Origin: Notamacropus eugenii
Taxonomy: Eukaryota; Chordata; Mammalia; Diprotodontia; Macropodidae
Assembly: GCF_028372415.1 (NCBI RefSeq)
Contig: NC_092879.1
Span: 91,915,741 to 91,979,740, forward strand
DNA: 64,000 nucleotides
Direction of reading: 5' to 3'
The notes below the pieces were generated by a model, which worked only from the letters and a program-made list of their open reading frames with translations, was not told where the DNA came from and searched no databases. Below, piece after piece: positions 42,370 through 53,679 of the stretch; the first letter of the stretch is position 1, and every line of letters begins with the position of its first letter. A program made the translations under genes and the position numbers.

Positions 42370-43000
42370 AAAGTTCAGAGGGACCACCTGTTAATAAGAT
42401 ATTGGTGAAGCTAGTTGTCTACCATCGACATCTTCCTGTCTTTCTAATCACAACGTGCCTAGTATTACATATCAGTAACAGGAAGGAAATCAGTGCCTGA
42501 ACTACTCTGGAAATCTCTGTAGCACACAATTCTGGAAACTCAAGAAGGTGGATAAAACACCCCAAGGAACTCAAAGGGAATAACATCACTGGATTGCCCC
42601 ACAGAGTCCCATACACAACCATTAGGGCTGCTTTTCCTAGAGGCATTGCAGTCTGATTAATTCATCCTCATAACCTGCTTTTCATTGAGCAATGGAAAAC
42701 TCCCTACTCATTCACATCTCGACTGGAGGACTAATATCTCAGCAGGATCTTCTGAAATATCTTTAACCCATCACCTGCCCCCTGCCCCACTTCTAGGCTG
42801 AGGTCCCACCCCATACATTACCACTAGGCTGGAGTTTATCTTTCCATGTATGCTTGAGTTTACCACCTCCGTGGCAAATGTCTGACCTGCAATGATTAGC
42901 AGCTTGGCAAAGAGAGTGGTTACAAGGCATTTGAGCCACTTCCTGAGTCTAGAGATAGTAATGTCACCCCTTTGACCCAATGGCTGTTATGCCTTTGCCG
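42370..43000. other. No recognisable feature
   Basis: Apparently unique non-coding sequence. Confidence 0.4.
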
Positions 43001-43004
43001 GGTT

Positions 43005-43260
43005 TCTGATGAGCCGTGGTAAGAAGTCTCCATTTGCTACTTTCTTGAAATTCAAACAGATGTTTCCCATCTTATGACTCAATGACGCATGATGTAAACC
43101 TCGGGCAGTAAAACAGAGGGCATGAATGTTTTTAATCAAATGCAAAGTCCATGACCAGACTTCTGCGGCAGATTGAACCGTGGCTCAGAGGAGTTTCATC
43201 TCCACCTTGCTGGAGAATGAATAGCCTGTTTTCTTTGAGAAATGTTTTGTCTCCATGGCT
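43005..43260. promoter_or_regulatory. Candidate enhancer-like element
   Basis: Repeat-free. A tight cluster of factor-like words lies at 43075-43099: TGACTCA (AP-1), TGACGCA (CRE/AP-1-like) and TGTAAAC (forkhead core). 'tttttaatcaaatgcaaag' follows at 43130-43148. Function is inferred only. Confidence 0.3.
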
Positions 43261-43369
43261 GGCTGAACCATCTCGAGGCTACAAAAATGTGAACATCAGC
43301 TAGTGAAAGTTATATGGTAGATCTTCCTGCCTATTAAATCCTGACCCTACTCTTTGCTTCAGATCAGAG

Positions 43370-43560
43370 GATTGTAACTTTTATACCTAGAAGGGACCTT
43401 GGAGGTCATTGAATCCAGACCCTTCTTCACATTAGGCCCAGAGCTGGGGAGCCACTTGCCTGAAGTCAGGTAGACAGTAAGTGGCAGAACTGGCCATAGA
43501 ACCCAAGCCCATGAACATGAAATACATTTGTCCTTCCACTGGACCCTGCGCTGCCTCCCA
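43370..43560 (-). mobile_element. Antisense MIR/THER1-type SINE
   Basis: 'acctagaagggaccttggag', 'gtcattgaatccagaccctt' and 'gtagacagtaagtggcagaa' are antisense MIR words. Confidence 0.8.
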
Positions 43561-43599
43561 TCTTTACCCTAGACCACAAAACAATTTTGGTTCTTTAGA

Positions 43600-43740
43600 A
43601 TCAGAGCTAAAGTGCCCTGAGATCATCCCACAGTTCAAAAAGATGCTGGATCTGCCACTAGGGCAACTAATTTGAAGCAGCAGCCATTCTATTCATTATC
43701 TGTGTGAACTTGATGAGTCTGAATCTCAGTTTCCTCATTT
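43600..43740 (+). mobile_element. MIR fragment
   Basis: 'gtgtgaacttgatgagtctg' followed by 'aatctcagtttcctcatttg' is the central MIR core. Confidence 0.55.
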
Positions 43741-43995
43741 GTCAATCAGTCCACAAGCAGGTATTAGTGCCTACTACGTGCCAGGTACTGTGCTGGGGAT
43801 ACAAAGAAAGATAAAAAAAAAAAACCAACATAGTCCCCACCCTCAAGGAGTTCATAGTCTAATGAGAGAGGCAACATGCAAAATTATGCAAATAAGATAT
43901 AAACAGGGTAAATTGGAGATGATCCAGAGGGAAGGCACTAGCAATGAGGAGATCAGGAAGATGGGGGACCAGGAAAAGATCTCCCATCTATAAAA
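43740..43995 (-). mobile_element. Antisense L2 3' end, well preserved
   Basis: 'cctactacgtgccaggtact', 'ctcaaggagttcatagtcta', 'ggtaaattggagatgatcca' and 'gagggaaggcactagcaatg' are the reverse complement of the L2 3' UTR. An A-run sits at 43815-43824. Confidence 0.88.
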
Positions 43996-43999
43996 TGGA

Positions 44000-44740
44000 G
44001 AATTTGGCCTAAGGTCATTTTATGATCCCATGAAATATTTACTGAATAGCTACTCTGTACTTTCGAGTGACCTTTTTTTCCCCACTAGGGAAATTTTCAG
44101 ACTGAGCAGCTGAAAGGCAGAGGATTTGTCTTGTCTAACCTGGGCCCTGTGTAGGGAAGACAAAAATCCTCCAGGGTACCAGCCTGAGTGGTCTTGGGAT
44201 GTGGCCCCCTGTGCCAGGGGCTTGCTTGGAAGGGGAGTAGGCAGAGGAATTGGAAAAGGGCCCGAGGCAAAGGGGCCATATTTGACTTACTGAATCAAGG
44301 CAACTAAGGATAGAGCAAGAATAGTCCAAGACCAAAGGAGGAGTCAGAGAAAGTAGGAATGAGGCAGATCAAAGGAGTAGTGAGGCCATTCAAAGAGTTT
44401 ATTGCAACTTGCCTTGTAGGGGGAGAGGGTGGGAAAAATGAGGAAGGTGAGTCATCTGACTCATCCCCGATGGGCTATTGGGAGCTGGGGAGTGAGGCAT
44501 GATCTCTGGAGCTCTGAAGGCAGCTATGTTTCGACAAGAGGGAGAGAATCCAGACGTTGTGAAACCCATAACCACAATGCTCATTATCTGACAGTCCATA
44601 TCTTTTCTTTCCCCAAGACACATTAAGTTTCCTATGTTGCTTAACGTACTGAGTTTCCACAATTTGGCATTCCTTTCTCAGAAAATGCTGAGGAAAACAG
44701 CTCCATTGTTTGCTGAGAAACTGACCTGAAAAGGCAATGA
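44000..44740. other. No recognisable feature
   Basis: Apparently unique non-coding sequence. Confidence 0.4.
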
Positions 44741-44744
44741 TTTT

Positions 44745-44995
44745 GTGTTACTCGGTCCTTAACAGCTTATTAACAGATGCCTGCCTCCTCCTCCGTGGTC
44801 ACCCCTTTAGAGATGACCTCTGGCCAGATGGCACACAGAATTAAAGAGGCAGCTAGAATGAGCCTCCTCGCCCTGGCAAGAGGCTCTATTGGATGCTTCC
44901 AGTAAGGAGAGCTGCTGATCAACTTTTCACTCCTGGCTTATAATATGTTCCATGCCTGCTAATGCTTGATTACAAGCAAGGGCCTAATTAAGGTA
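44745..44995. promoter_or_regulatory. Candidate conserved non-coding element
   Basis: Repeat-free stretch with 'taatgcttgattacaagcaa' and 'gggcctaattaagg', carrying homeodomain-type TAATTA and TGATTAC words. Its texture is like a vertebrate enhancer. No alignment was possible. Confidence 0.3.
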
Positions 44996-44997
44996 TG

Positions 44998-45225
44998 ACT
45001 CCCTATTGTCTTTGGGATAAAATTGAAAATCTCTAACTTGACATTTAAAGCCTTTCATGATATGGCTCCCATCTACCCTCCCAGTCTTGCCCAATCTGGT
45101 TTCATATTACTGCCTTGAATGCACTCTCTATTCCCATCAAACTGACCTGTTGATTATTCCTGGCATCTGACATTCCACATCATTACCTTTGCATGAATAG
45201 TCCCCCATGTCTAACATCGGGAAGG
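44998..45225 (+). mobile_element. L2 internal fragment
   Basis: 'tctttgggataaaattgaaa' and 'aaagcctttcatgatatggc' match the L2 block before its C terminus. Confidence 0.65.
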
Positions 45226-45231
45226 GAAGAG

Positions 45232-45488
45232 AAGGAAAATTTATATAATACCTACTATGTTCTGGGTACTGTGTGAAGTGCTTTTACAAACATTGTCTCT
45301 TTTGAGCCTAACAAGAAATAATAATAGTTTCTATTAGTAGTCCCATTTTCCAATTAAGGAAATGGAGGCAAACAGAGGTTAAGTGACTCACCTAGAGCTA
45401 CATAGCTAGTAAGTGTCTAAGGCTGGATTTGAACTCCAGATTCCCTGCCTCCAGGCCCACTGCTCTAGCCACTGAGCTATCAAGCCCC
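45232..45488 (-). mobile_element. Antisense full-length MIR/THER1-type SINE
   Basis: From the right end on the minus strand: 'gcttgatagctcagtggcta', 'ggagttcaaatccagcctta', 'gtgagtcacttaacctctgt', the core and the 3' end 'gaacatagtaggtattatat'. It is one of the best preserved copies. Confidence 0.85.
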
Positions 45489-45489
45489 A

Positions 45490-47195
45490 GGTGAGTCAAT
45501 GTCCTTGAAATAGAGACAACTTATTATAAACTTCCAACTGCACCAAGCAATATGTTTCCCTGCTGTGACCATGCACAAAGTGACCACAGGGTGTGATTAT
45601 CTGGATGGGTGGTATACAACTCAGTATAATTGGTTTGCAAAGATTTTTACAAATTTTGTCCAGGTTAGGGGATGCAGTTTTGCCTTGGGGTCTGCTATTT
45701 AACCCACTTTTATGGTGATGCCCTCTTCCCTGTTTGTATGCTTTACCTTTCCAACTGGCAAGACAATGAAAGGTCCTCCACTAAAAAGATTTTCTTTGCC
45801 ACTAATTTGATCCCTCATCCGGCATCAATGCTTTCCAAGTCAAATGATCAGATTTCACTGTAAATCTGATAAAGAGATACAGACGTGTGAAACCTACTCC
45901 CTACCTTTTCTTTCTAATGATGCATCTAAGGGGAATATAGCTGTTTGCTTCTCCATGATGAAAGTGGAATAAATAGATAAATATGTGCAATCGTCACAAA
46001 TTGCAAAGATTACAGGTTTACCAGGACTTGAATGATTGGTGAGTTACTGTACTGAGCACATCTCTAGTTACAATGGATGGTGCTGCATAAAACAATGCTC
46101 GGTGGGAAGTTTAAGGTGGAGCAGGAGGCAAAACATTTAACTATTTCCATGTCTTTTCCAGACATACTAAGCCACTAGTCATGTTCTTCACTGTGGGGTA
46201 GGGCATGTCTTTAAAAGTAGAGACTAGGGGCTGAAATGGGAAATGGCACCCACAAAAGAGAGGAAAGAAACATCTCTCCACTGCATTCCTTGCTATTTTA
46301 AATAAAGGTAGAACATAGAAGGTGCCCTCATCAAGTGCTGAGAAGTCCCATATAGAGTTACAATCAGCCAATAAATGGGAGCCATAAAATATTTCAATTT
46401 GAGGCAGTTTGGGACATTTCCAAGACGACAGCATTTTGTGCTGAAAACATCAGTACATTTAACAAGCTATGGATTAGACCATAGTCATCACTGGTTTTAA
46501 ATTAAACAGATAAGAAGCCTCGAGTCAAAGTCAGATATTAATGAGAATTCAGGAAAGGGCTGAGTGAGTTATGATATTAAAGCTTTTCCTCTTGTCTTTT
46601 TTGGTAAGTTTGTCTTCTGGTAGATGTCTTACGTGCCACTAATTCATTATAATCTTTGCTACTGCCCTCTGGCATTTTCTTGTTCTGTTTTGGTATCGGG
46701 TTCAATCCTGCAGTCTACTTGGGAGTCTATACCAACATGTCAATTTCCTGCTTGAATTAACAGTTGCTCAGAAGCCTTCCCACCTATGACCATGTTCTCC
46801 TCCAAGCCTTTGAGTTGAGCAGTATCTGCCCAGTCTTTATCTGACTGGGAAACTTCCAAACCAAACCTAAGAGATGGCATTTGTGACTCGATTGGCAGTG
46901 CTCTTCCTTCTTGATCAGTTTCCATGGGCTGCATGACTTTTTCTGTGCAGAAGCTCAAAGATGATGCCACCTCAGATGCAAGCCAGAATATCCTCTGGAT
47001 CATCGCAGCTTATTCCAGACGTGTAAACACTGAGGGACAAGGAAGAGGTAGACCCCTGATAATTGTAATATTATTCTCACCTCCCCTTTGTCTGCTATTT
47101 ATTTAAATAATTCATTTATATGCAAATAGTCCTTTTTTCAGAGCACTAATATATGTATAACATTATTTAAAAACTGTCAGGGAAGAAATGTAAAC
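45490..47195. other. No recognised repeat or gene
   Basis: The largest repeat-poor stretch of the right half. A minus-strand frame at 46740-47003 has protein-like composition but I cannot name it (see findings). Confidence 0.35.
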
Positions 47196-47209
47196 ACTCA
47201 AAACTGTAA

Positions 47210-47960
47210 ACTACTAAGGGAAGGATTCCTTGTTCAACAAGAACTTCTCATGAAATTGGAAAGCAGTTTAACAAAAAATAGAGTTAGACTAGCATTTGAT
47301 ACCATGTATCACGATAATTCCCAGATGGATAAGCAACCTAAGCATAAAAGCTCACATTATAAAAAAAGATTAGAGAAGAGTAGAAGTACCTTTAAGTCTA
47401 TGATTCTGGGGAGAATTAATAACTAAACAAAGGATAAAGGAGATCTGGCAAGACAAAATAGATAATTCTGAGGATTTCAAATTAAAAACTTTTTGCACCA
47501 ACAAAATCAATGCAGCTAACATGAAAGTAGTTTTTAAAAGTAGAAATGCAAATTATCAGTTGGCACAAGGAAAAATGCTCTGCACTGCTAAAGGAAGACA
47601 ACTATAAGATTTTACCTCACATCAAAATTAGCAAAGACGATAAAAGACAGAAACAACCAATGACAGAGGGGCTGTAGGAAGACAGGCGTTATAACCTGTT
47701 GATGGAGCTGTGATTTAATCCTAACTTTCTGGAAAACAACTTGGAACTCTGCTAGAAAAAGTTAGTAAACTAAAATTCCTTTGATCTAGAGATCCAAGTA
47801 CTAGTTCCATGTCTCAAGGAGGTCAGTGACAGAAAGAGAGATCTCATATGTGCCAAAAATATTTATAATATTAAAAAGCTAAAAATAAATTACATGCCCA
47901 TAGAGTAGCGAATGGTTGAACAAATGGATACTTAAATAAACAAAGAATCTATGATGTCAT
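47210..47960 (+). pseudogene. Decayed L1 ORF2 C-terminal region
   Basis: 'attaaaaactttttgcacca' and 'acaaaatcaatgcagctaac' mark the 'LKTFCTNKINAAN' region. 'gattttacctcacatcaaaa', 'gatggagctgtgatttaatc' and 'ccaaaaatatttataatatt' follow in ORF2 order. Numerous stops and deletions. No 3' UTR or tail is seen. Confidence 0.75.
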
Positions 47961-47989
47961 TATCCTGAGGAAGTGTCTCTATGATCCTC

Positions 47990-48110
47990 TCTGATTTAGA
48001 AGGGAAATTCTAAGGAATTACATGAGGCATATAGAGGTTAAGTGGCTTGCCCATAGTTTCACAAGTCGTTTCAACCCAAATCTTTCTGGGTCCAAGCCCA
48101 GAACTCTTAT
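47990..48110 (-). mobile_element. Antisense MIR
   Basis: 'gaggttaagtggcttgccca' followed by 'tttcacaagtcgtttcaacc' and 'ccaagcccagaactc' is an antisense MIR. Confidence 0.65.
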
Positions 48111-48119
48111 CTGTTGGTT

Positions 48120-48305
48120 CTGAGATTCTTAACCTGAGGTTTGTAAATGTGTTGTTTTTTCACTTGTTAACTGTATTTCAATATCATTGACTTCTTTTGT
48201 AATTCTATGAATTTTCTTTTGCACATTTAAAAACATTCTAAGAAGAGCTTTACCAGGCTGCCCAAGGGGTCCATGATACACAGAAAAGTGAAGAAGCCTT
48301 ACTGC
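48120..48305. mobile_element. hAT-type MITE, second family
   Basis: Starts CTGAGATTCTTAACCTGAGG. The body is 'taactgtatttcaatatcat', 'ttgtaattctatgaattttc', 'acatttaaaaacattctaag' and 'ggctgcccaaggggtccatg'. The right end 'gtgaagaagccttactg' is a decayed inverted terminus. No 8-bp duplication is visible. Confidence 0.7.
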
Positions 48306-48685
48306 CTTTGTATCCAAATAGAATGTATCATAGATTTAAAGGCACTGTGCCAGCGTGGGAGGGTTTCTGAGCAAGGTTTTCAGTGACTAGGAATGTAAAA
48401 GGCAGAGTTGCCAAGGAGGGCAGCTCCAGAAATAGCAACTGCAGCCACATTATCCGCTCAGTATGAAGAAGCTTGTCTTCTCTCTGCTTCAGCCTTTTCA
48501 ACCACACCCAGAGAGCTTTCTCACCTGTTGGGTTCTGGCACCACTGAAAATGTACCTTCCAGAGTTTTGGGTCATAGCCTTAATTGTCAGAGCTCAAAAG
48601 CCAGGCCTGCTTTCTTGCATACCTGGAAACTCAGGGTGGAGAGCAGCTTTGGCCTAAACTCCAGTGCATAATGCACACCTGCGCA
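48306..48685. other. No recognisable feature
   Basis: Apparently unique non-coding sequence. Confidence 0.4.
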
Positions 48686-48689
48686 TTCT

Positions 48690-49315
48690 TTCCTTCCTAT
48701 TGGCAAGGGCACACTTCTGCGCCTTCCAGTTCTCCCATCTTCAACCTCATCCTCTCCACCAATGCCAACTTACTCATCCTAAAACATGGGTTTGACCACA
48801 TCACTTGCCCATTCTAAGAGCTTCCTTGGCACCTGATTTCATCCAGATTCAAATATAAACTCCTCAGTTTGGCTTCTAAAGCCCTTCACGGACTGGTTCC
48901 AACCCACCTTTCCAGACTAATTTCCCCCTCTCTCTGTTCCAGCTTAACTGGTCTACTTGCTGTTTCACATAAATGCTCATTTTTCTCTCATTTTCTTACC
49001 TTTTGTACAAGTGGTCCCCTCTCACCTCTACCTAGTAGAATCCCAGGCTCCTCTCAAGCTTCATCTCCTACACAGGCTTTCCCTGTTCAAGCCCACCTTT
49101 GACACATCCTGGCTGTGTGACCACATCTCAGTGACCCAGACTGTCCATTGCAGAGAATGTGCTGACTTGCATTCGTAGAAGGAATTCCCTCACTGAGAGC
49201 CTAACCCTAACCCTTCACAAAAGAAATCATAGGTCCAGTTCCTATCCCTCATTCCTAGCCCTAGCACAGTGCTTTGCATATTGTCGGTGATTAATAAATG
49301 CTTGTTGAATTAGCA
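48690..49315 (+). mobile_element. L2 LINE C-terminal region and 3' end
   Basis: 'gggtttgaccacatcacttg', 'ttcaaatataaactcctcag', 'aaagcccttcacggactggt' and 'gcacagtgctttgcatattg' are followed by 'ttaataaatgcttgttgaat'. This is L2 order with broken frames. Confidence 0.8.
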
Positions 49316-49364
49316 GGTTTTCTAAAAATGTGTGTTGAATTCAATTTAGTTGAATCCATTCTCT

Positions 49365-49470
49365 ACCCATTAACAAGCCTTTAGTGAGCACTTATGAAGG
49401 GTCAGGCACTACACTGACTACAGTCAGAAAGAGAAAGTCCCTACCCTCAAGGAGAGTACATTCTACTAGT
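49365..49470 (-). mobile_element. Antisense L2 3' tail
   Basis: 'gcctttagtgagcacttatg' and 'aaagtccctaccctcaagga' are the reversed L2 terminus. Confidence 0.7.
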
Positions 49471-49554
49471 TATTTACTTAACTGCTATGGTTCTTTTTCC
49501 CACCAAATTGGATACTGTACAAAGTTGCACAAGAGAAAGTATAGGGAATCCTAA

Positions 49555-49830
49555 TCAATCGTTCAGTCAATCAACAAATAACTGTTAAACACTTACCATG
49601 AGCAAGATGCTGAGCTAAGCTCTGAGGATACAAAGACAGAAGTGAAACAAACCCAAGGGGCCCACGTTCCAATGCGGACAACAGTGGGGGCATACAAATT
49701 CTAGAGGAATGAGCAGCCAGAGGGTTCAGGAAAGGCCTCATGTTGTGAAAGAAACCAAGGTTTCCAAGAGGCAGGAGACCCATGATGAGCATATCTCTAG
49801 CACATAGCCTATAGAAAGCAAAGATGCCCT
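49555..49830 (-). mobile_element. Antisense L2 3' region
   Basis: 'caatcaacaaataactgtta' and 'gctgagctaagctctgagga' open it. 'gttcaggaaaggcctcatgt' follows. Confidence 0.75.
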
Positions 49831-49834
49831 GATT

Positions 49835-50835
49835 GGCATTTGAGCCTCTGGCCTCTGTCAGAAAAATTGAGTCCCACAAGGACCCAACTGGGATAAGAGA
49901 TGGGAAGGTAGGAAGGGGAAACAGAAGGGAGAGGATGGAGGAAAGGATGAGATGGTACCCATTGGGGCTCGTGGGCAGTATTTAAGGTAAGGAGCAACAA
50001 AGCTGAACTGACCTAAAAGCACTTGACAACCTATCCCCTGGCAACAAACCAAACTGCACCAAGTGATTACAGTAGAAACCATTCAAGTTACTATGCCTTC
50101 CTGGGGCCATGACTCCATATGGAGGGGAAGAGAACTACTGCAACCAAAAGGTAGGCAAAGGGATCAGACAATAAGTTAGTGCTTTGAAAACAGACTAAAC
50201 TCAGGAGCTGGAAGACAGCTAACGATTCCCCAGCTTGCAGTGAGAAGTCTAATCTACAAGCTTGAGCCCCGAGCACGTCCACGCATTTATCATTCGACTT
50301 GCTGTGCCAGGGCTCAGGAAGCAGCAAATTGTGTCTCTATAACAAGGAGCTGAAGCAAGACTTGTGGCATTAGGCACCTGCCTAATGTGCCAGGGAAGTG
50401 TCAGAGTAAGGGCACACAAAGAAACTAGGTAGGCAAACAGACATGCAAAGAGCAAAGGGCAGGGAAGCCAGGGAGAGAGATTGAGCAGTGGGAACACCGC
50501 CAGAAGACACAGTCAGGCAGGAGGCTTGAAGTCCAGCTTACCAGAGACCAAGAGGTCTGTGAGAACTAAAGGAGTGGGGCCAAGTAAACACAAGTAACAG
50601 GGAAAGGCCTGTGTAGCCAATGGTGAGAGCAGCTTCAGTCAGAAGGGCTTTTAAAGACTTTATTCTGTCACCAGCTAATCCCGACCCAGAAAGGCCTGAT
50701 GGTGGGAATAAATGGAAGAACCCAGCTGGAACAGCAGGTGGAAAGGAGACATCAGCTGCTGGTAGACACACTCTGACATTAGCCAATAACCACTTGGCAT
50801 GTGGTTGAGGGACGTTTCACTTACCCATTGAGAGT
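49835..50835. other. No recognisable feature
   Basis: Several 70-100-codon minus-strand frames overlap here. None has recognisable motifs. Confidence 0.4.
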
Positions 50836-50837
50836 CT

Positions 50838-51010
50838 CTTCTTCACAGGGACCTCAGAGACCATTCAATTCAACTCCCTCATTTTACAGCATGGTCTTCA
50901 AGGTCGCAAGATTTTCCCACATTATACAAGTGGCAAAGTTGGGATTCAAACCCAGTTCGTCAGATTCCAATATTCTTTTCATTGCCCCGCACTGCCTCCA
51001 CCCAGCAGTC
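50838..51010 (-). mobile_element. Antisense MIR/THER1-type SINE
   Basis: 'gggacctcagagaccattca', 'aactccctcattttacagca' and 'caaagttgggattcaaaccc' are antisense MIR words. Confidence 0.8.
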
Positions 51011-51014
51011 AGAG

Positions 51015-51595
51015 AGCAGGGTGATTCCAGAACCATGGGCCCACTACTAAACATATCCAACATGAACAGGCATACTAAAGCAGGGGAGGTGAGGCATGCT
51101 GGGAGACTCTCTATGTGCTTCGGTGAATCCATTTCATATTCACTTAGACAAGTCCTGGAATCTCCGGGAAGCATCATTCAGGTAGCCCTGGGGTAGAGGA
51201 AAATGATTATGGCGCCTGTCACCATCAAACAGCCTTTTTGAGATCCTTTGTGGGAAACACAAAACAAAACCAAAACTTGAGAAATAATGCATATACGTAA
51301 GGCAGGGCTAACTTAGGTCACATCACGGAGACCATTATGGCTATTTTGTTCTGTTTCGTTATAAACTGACAGGCTTTGCTTTAACGTAGTCAATGCTTCC
51401 CCCCAATTCCCCAAACAGGCCTTCCTCCCCCAAAGGGAACATACCATTCCCCTAAAACACCTGGGCAAAACCAAATTGGAAGAGATCCGCACATGCCGCC
51501 TTACTTACTGTACACCCGTGGTTATTAATAGAAGGGAATTTTTAACAGAAATCTGCAGTTGGTCCGCTGTTTCTTATGGCTATTCAATTCACTGC
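51015..51595. other. No recognisable feature
   Basis: Apparently unique non-coding sequence. Confidence 0.4.
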
Positions 51596-51597
51596 AA

Positions 51598-51790
51598 TTC
51601 AGTTCAGGTCAGTGAGAACTTACCGAATGCCTACTTCACGCTCGACACTGGGCTAGAGGCCGGAGATGCAGACAAAAGAAAGCCTCCTTCAAGGAGTTCA
51701 CATTCTACTGGACACTGTGGGGGCAGATCATTCAATCTCAATTGAGTATGAGGTAAATAAAAGGTTATGCAGGGGCAGGAGCACTAAGGG
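51598..51790 (-). mobile_element. Antisense L2 3' end
   Basis: 'ttaccgaatgcctacttcac', 'cgacactgggctagaggccg' and 'caaggagttcacattctact' are the reversed L2 terminus. Confidence 0.75.
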
Positions 51791-51794
51791 GGAG

Positions 51795-52135
51795 AGGCCC
51801 GCTAGACACATGGATTGGTTTTCTTTAAGTCTATGTGAATCCACACAAGTCTCCTTCTGTCTTGGGGTTCTTCATAGTCCTTGGTCCTTACGATGCAGCA
51901 CTATCATTCCACAGTTATTTCAGCCCATCTTCCTATCCTGGGTCATATATTTTATTTTGGGCCTTGTGTTATCCCAGATAATGTGGCTTAGTACGTAGCG
52001 GTCTCTTCTTGTTGAACTTAACCTCTGGCAGTGAACTCTCTGGATGCCTGGCCTCTTGTTAAAATTTCTGAGATCAGAAAGAATAGGAGGTAGTTCTAAA
52101 TTTCAGAAATGTGTCTTAGGGAGTCACTGTCCTCT
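51795..52135. other. No recognisable feature
   Basis: Nothing identified. Confidence 0.4.
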
Positions 52136-52139
52136 GTCC

Positions 52140-52290
52140 TGGTCGGACGTCATCTTGTCAGACTGTGTTCTGTTCTAGGCACCATGGTATAAGGAGAATG
52201 ATAAGCTGGAGAACATCTGGAGCAGCCAGGATGGGGAAGGGAAGGGCCGGGAGTCTATGTCATATGAGCATCAGTGGAACCCAAGTAACC
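52140..52290 (+). mobile_element. CR1/L3 C-terminal fragment
   Basis: 'ataagctggagaacatctgg', 'agcagccaggatggggaagg' and 'ctatgtcatatgagcatcag' match the CR1/L3 ORF2 end (a 'DKLE...R...G.E...YE' pattern). Confidence 0.65.
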
Positions 52291-52294
52291 AGAT

Positions 52295-53375
52295 GGTGTT
52301 TAAGCCAAGCACAAAGCACAAAACAAAACAAAACAGGTGAAGAGCCTAGATGAGCCTTGTTAGGACGTAGACTTGCTGTGCAATGTATTGATTACTCAGT
52401 AAATATTTAAGGAGGATCTACTTGGGGAAGGGATTCTTGCCAGGTTTTACTGGGGATATAAAGATCGATAAGGCACAGAAAGATCACATTGGGTTTGAAG
52501 TCAAAGGAGTCCCTTAGGGGAAGGGAGGATCCCAGTGGGAAGTCTGGGAGGCTGGAAGAACTGCGGTAGAAGGCCCCAAGGGGCTGGCAGAGGGACTGAG
52601 ATACATCACCATTCTGGGTGAGAATAAATAGCCAGTCTTCTGCTGAAAGCCATGTGCCCCCACCTTTAGCACTCTCAGGATCACAGATGTAGCACTCAAA
52701 GAGACCTGAGAGGTCGTTTAGAAAACTGAGGTCCCACAGAAAGATAATACTGTTCAGGAGACAGCAGATGGAGGGTTCCTGGTCGGCCAGGCCCAGGAGT
52801 ATTGCTGCTACCTGGCTGGGCCTGGCATCGGCCAAACCGATCACCCGCTATTCGAAACACCCAAGTCAAGGCGGATATTGCAATTTGGACTCTCTGTCTT
52901 CTTTGCCAAACTGTCACCCATCTGGAAGAGTTTGCAGACAGCCAGGTTGGGCCCAATTTGGGCTCCATTTACTGACAGCTTGTTTTGTTAAGGGTGTTTG
53001 CAACCTTTAATGTCTCAGATGTCTTTCATGGCTCAGGTTCTTTGAACAGGAAATTCTCAACACAAGCAACAGCAAAGAAGGCTCCAATTGTACTCTTCCG
53101 GGGAACTTATTAACTAGCCTCCGCACAGTCTCCAAAAGCCTATGAGCTGCTGCTCTTTGCCTCTGGCTTTCTGCAGGCCGAGGAAGCTTTCCAATTCATT
53201 TCCTCCTCTCCACCTCTGCAAATTAAGAGTTGGTGCTTAGTATTCCTGCTAATAATATCAGCGCTCTGGGTTGTAACTGACTGGGTCCCCCCACCCACCC
53301 AAGTGACCCATAGGCCCCCCGTCTGTCCGCTTCCTGCCTTCTGTGAGGGGTGCTTTGGGTGTGTCTGCTTTGAGG
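52295..53375. other. No recognised gene or firm repeat
   Basis: A minus-strand frame of 145 codons (52407-52844) has no recognisable domain. Part of 52390-52540 may be an old antisense SINE. Confidence 0.35.
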
Positions 53376-53379
53376 AGAG

Positions 53380-53575
53380 CCAGGTGAATTACAACATGAA
53401 AGGCCAACCTTTTGCCTTCATTTATGTGAAACAGCAAGAGGCCTTTGGGCCTTTTCCTTTTCCCTTGGTAATTTAATCAACTTGTGCCAGGTTCCTCTGT
53501 CTACTCTTTTGTGCTCCTTTTGAACCCCTTATTAATTTTTTCACTTTATTAGCTTATCTAACTGAGATCTTGAAA
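53380..53575. promoter_or_regulatory. Candidate conserved non-coding element
   Basis: Repeat-free AT-rich block with 'ttggtaatttaatcaacttg', 'ccttattaattttttcactt' and 'attagcttatctaactg'. Texture only. Confidence 0.3.
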
Positions 53576-53599
53576 AATAGGCAATCCCTCACTTACCCC

Positions 53600-53677
53600 C
53601 CAAAAGCGCATGCATGCGTGCATGCACACGTGCATGCATACACACACACGCACGCACGCACACACACACACACACAC
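53600..53677 (+). repeat. Compound (GCAT)n/(CA)n microsatellite
   Basis: 'gcatgcatgcgtgcatgcac' grades into CA and CACG runs. It can adopt left-handed or cruciform structure. Histidine/cysteine-rich frames across it are artefacts. Confidence 0.95.
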
Positions 53678-53679
53678 CA

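Noticed and set aside
49198..49214. Telomere-like CCTAACCCTAACCC
   Set aside because: Only about two and a half units, so chance is more likely than an interstitial telomere.
52407..52844. 145-codon minus-strand frame as a gene
   Set aside because: Composition is unremarkable, no motif is recognised, and part may overlap an old SINE.
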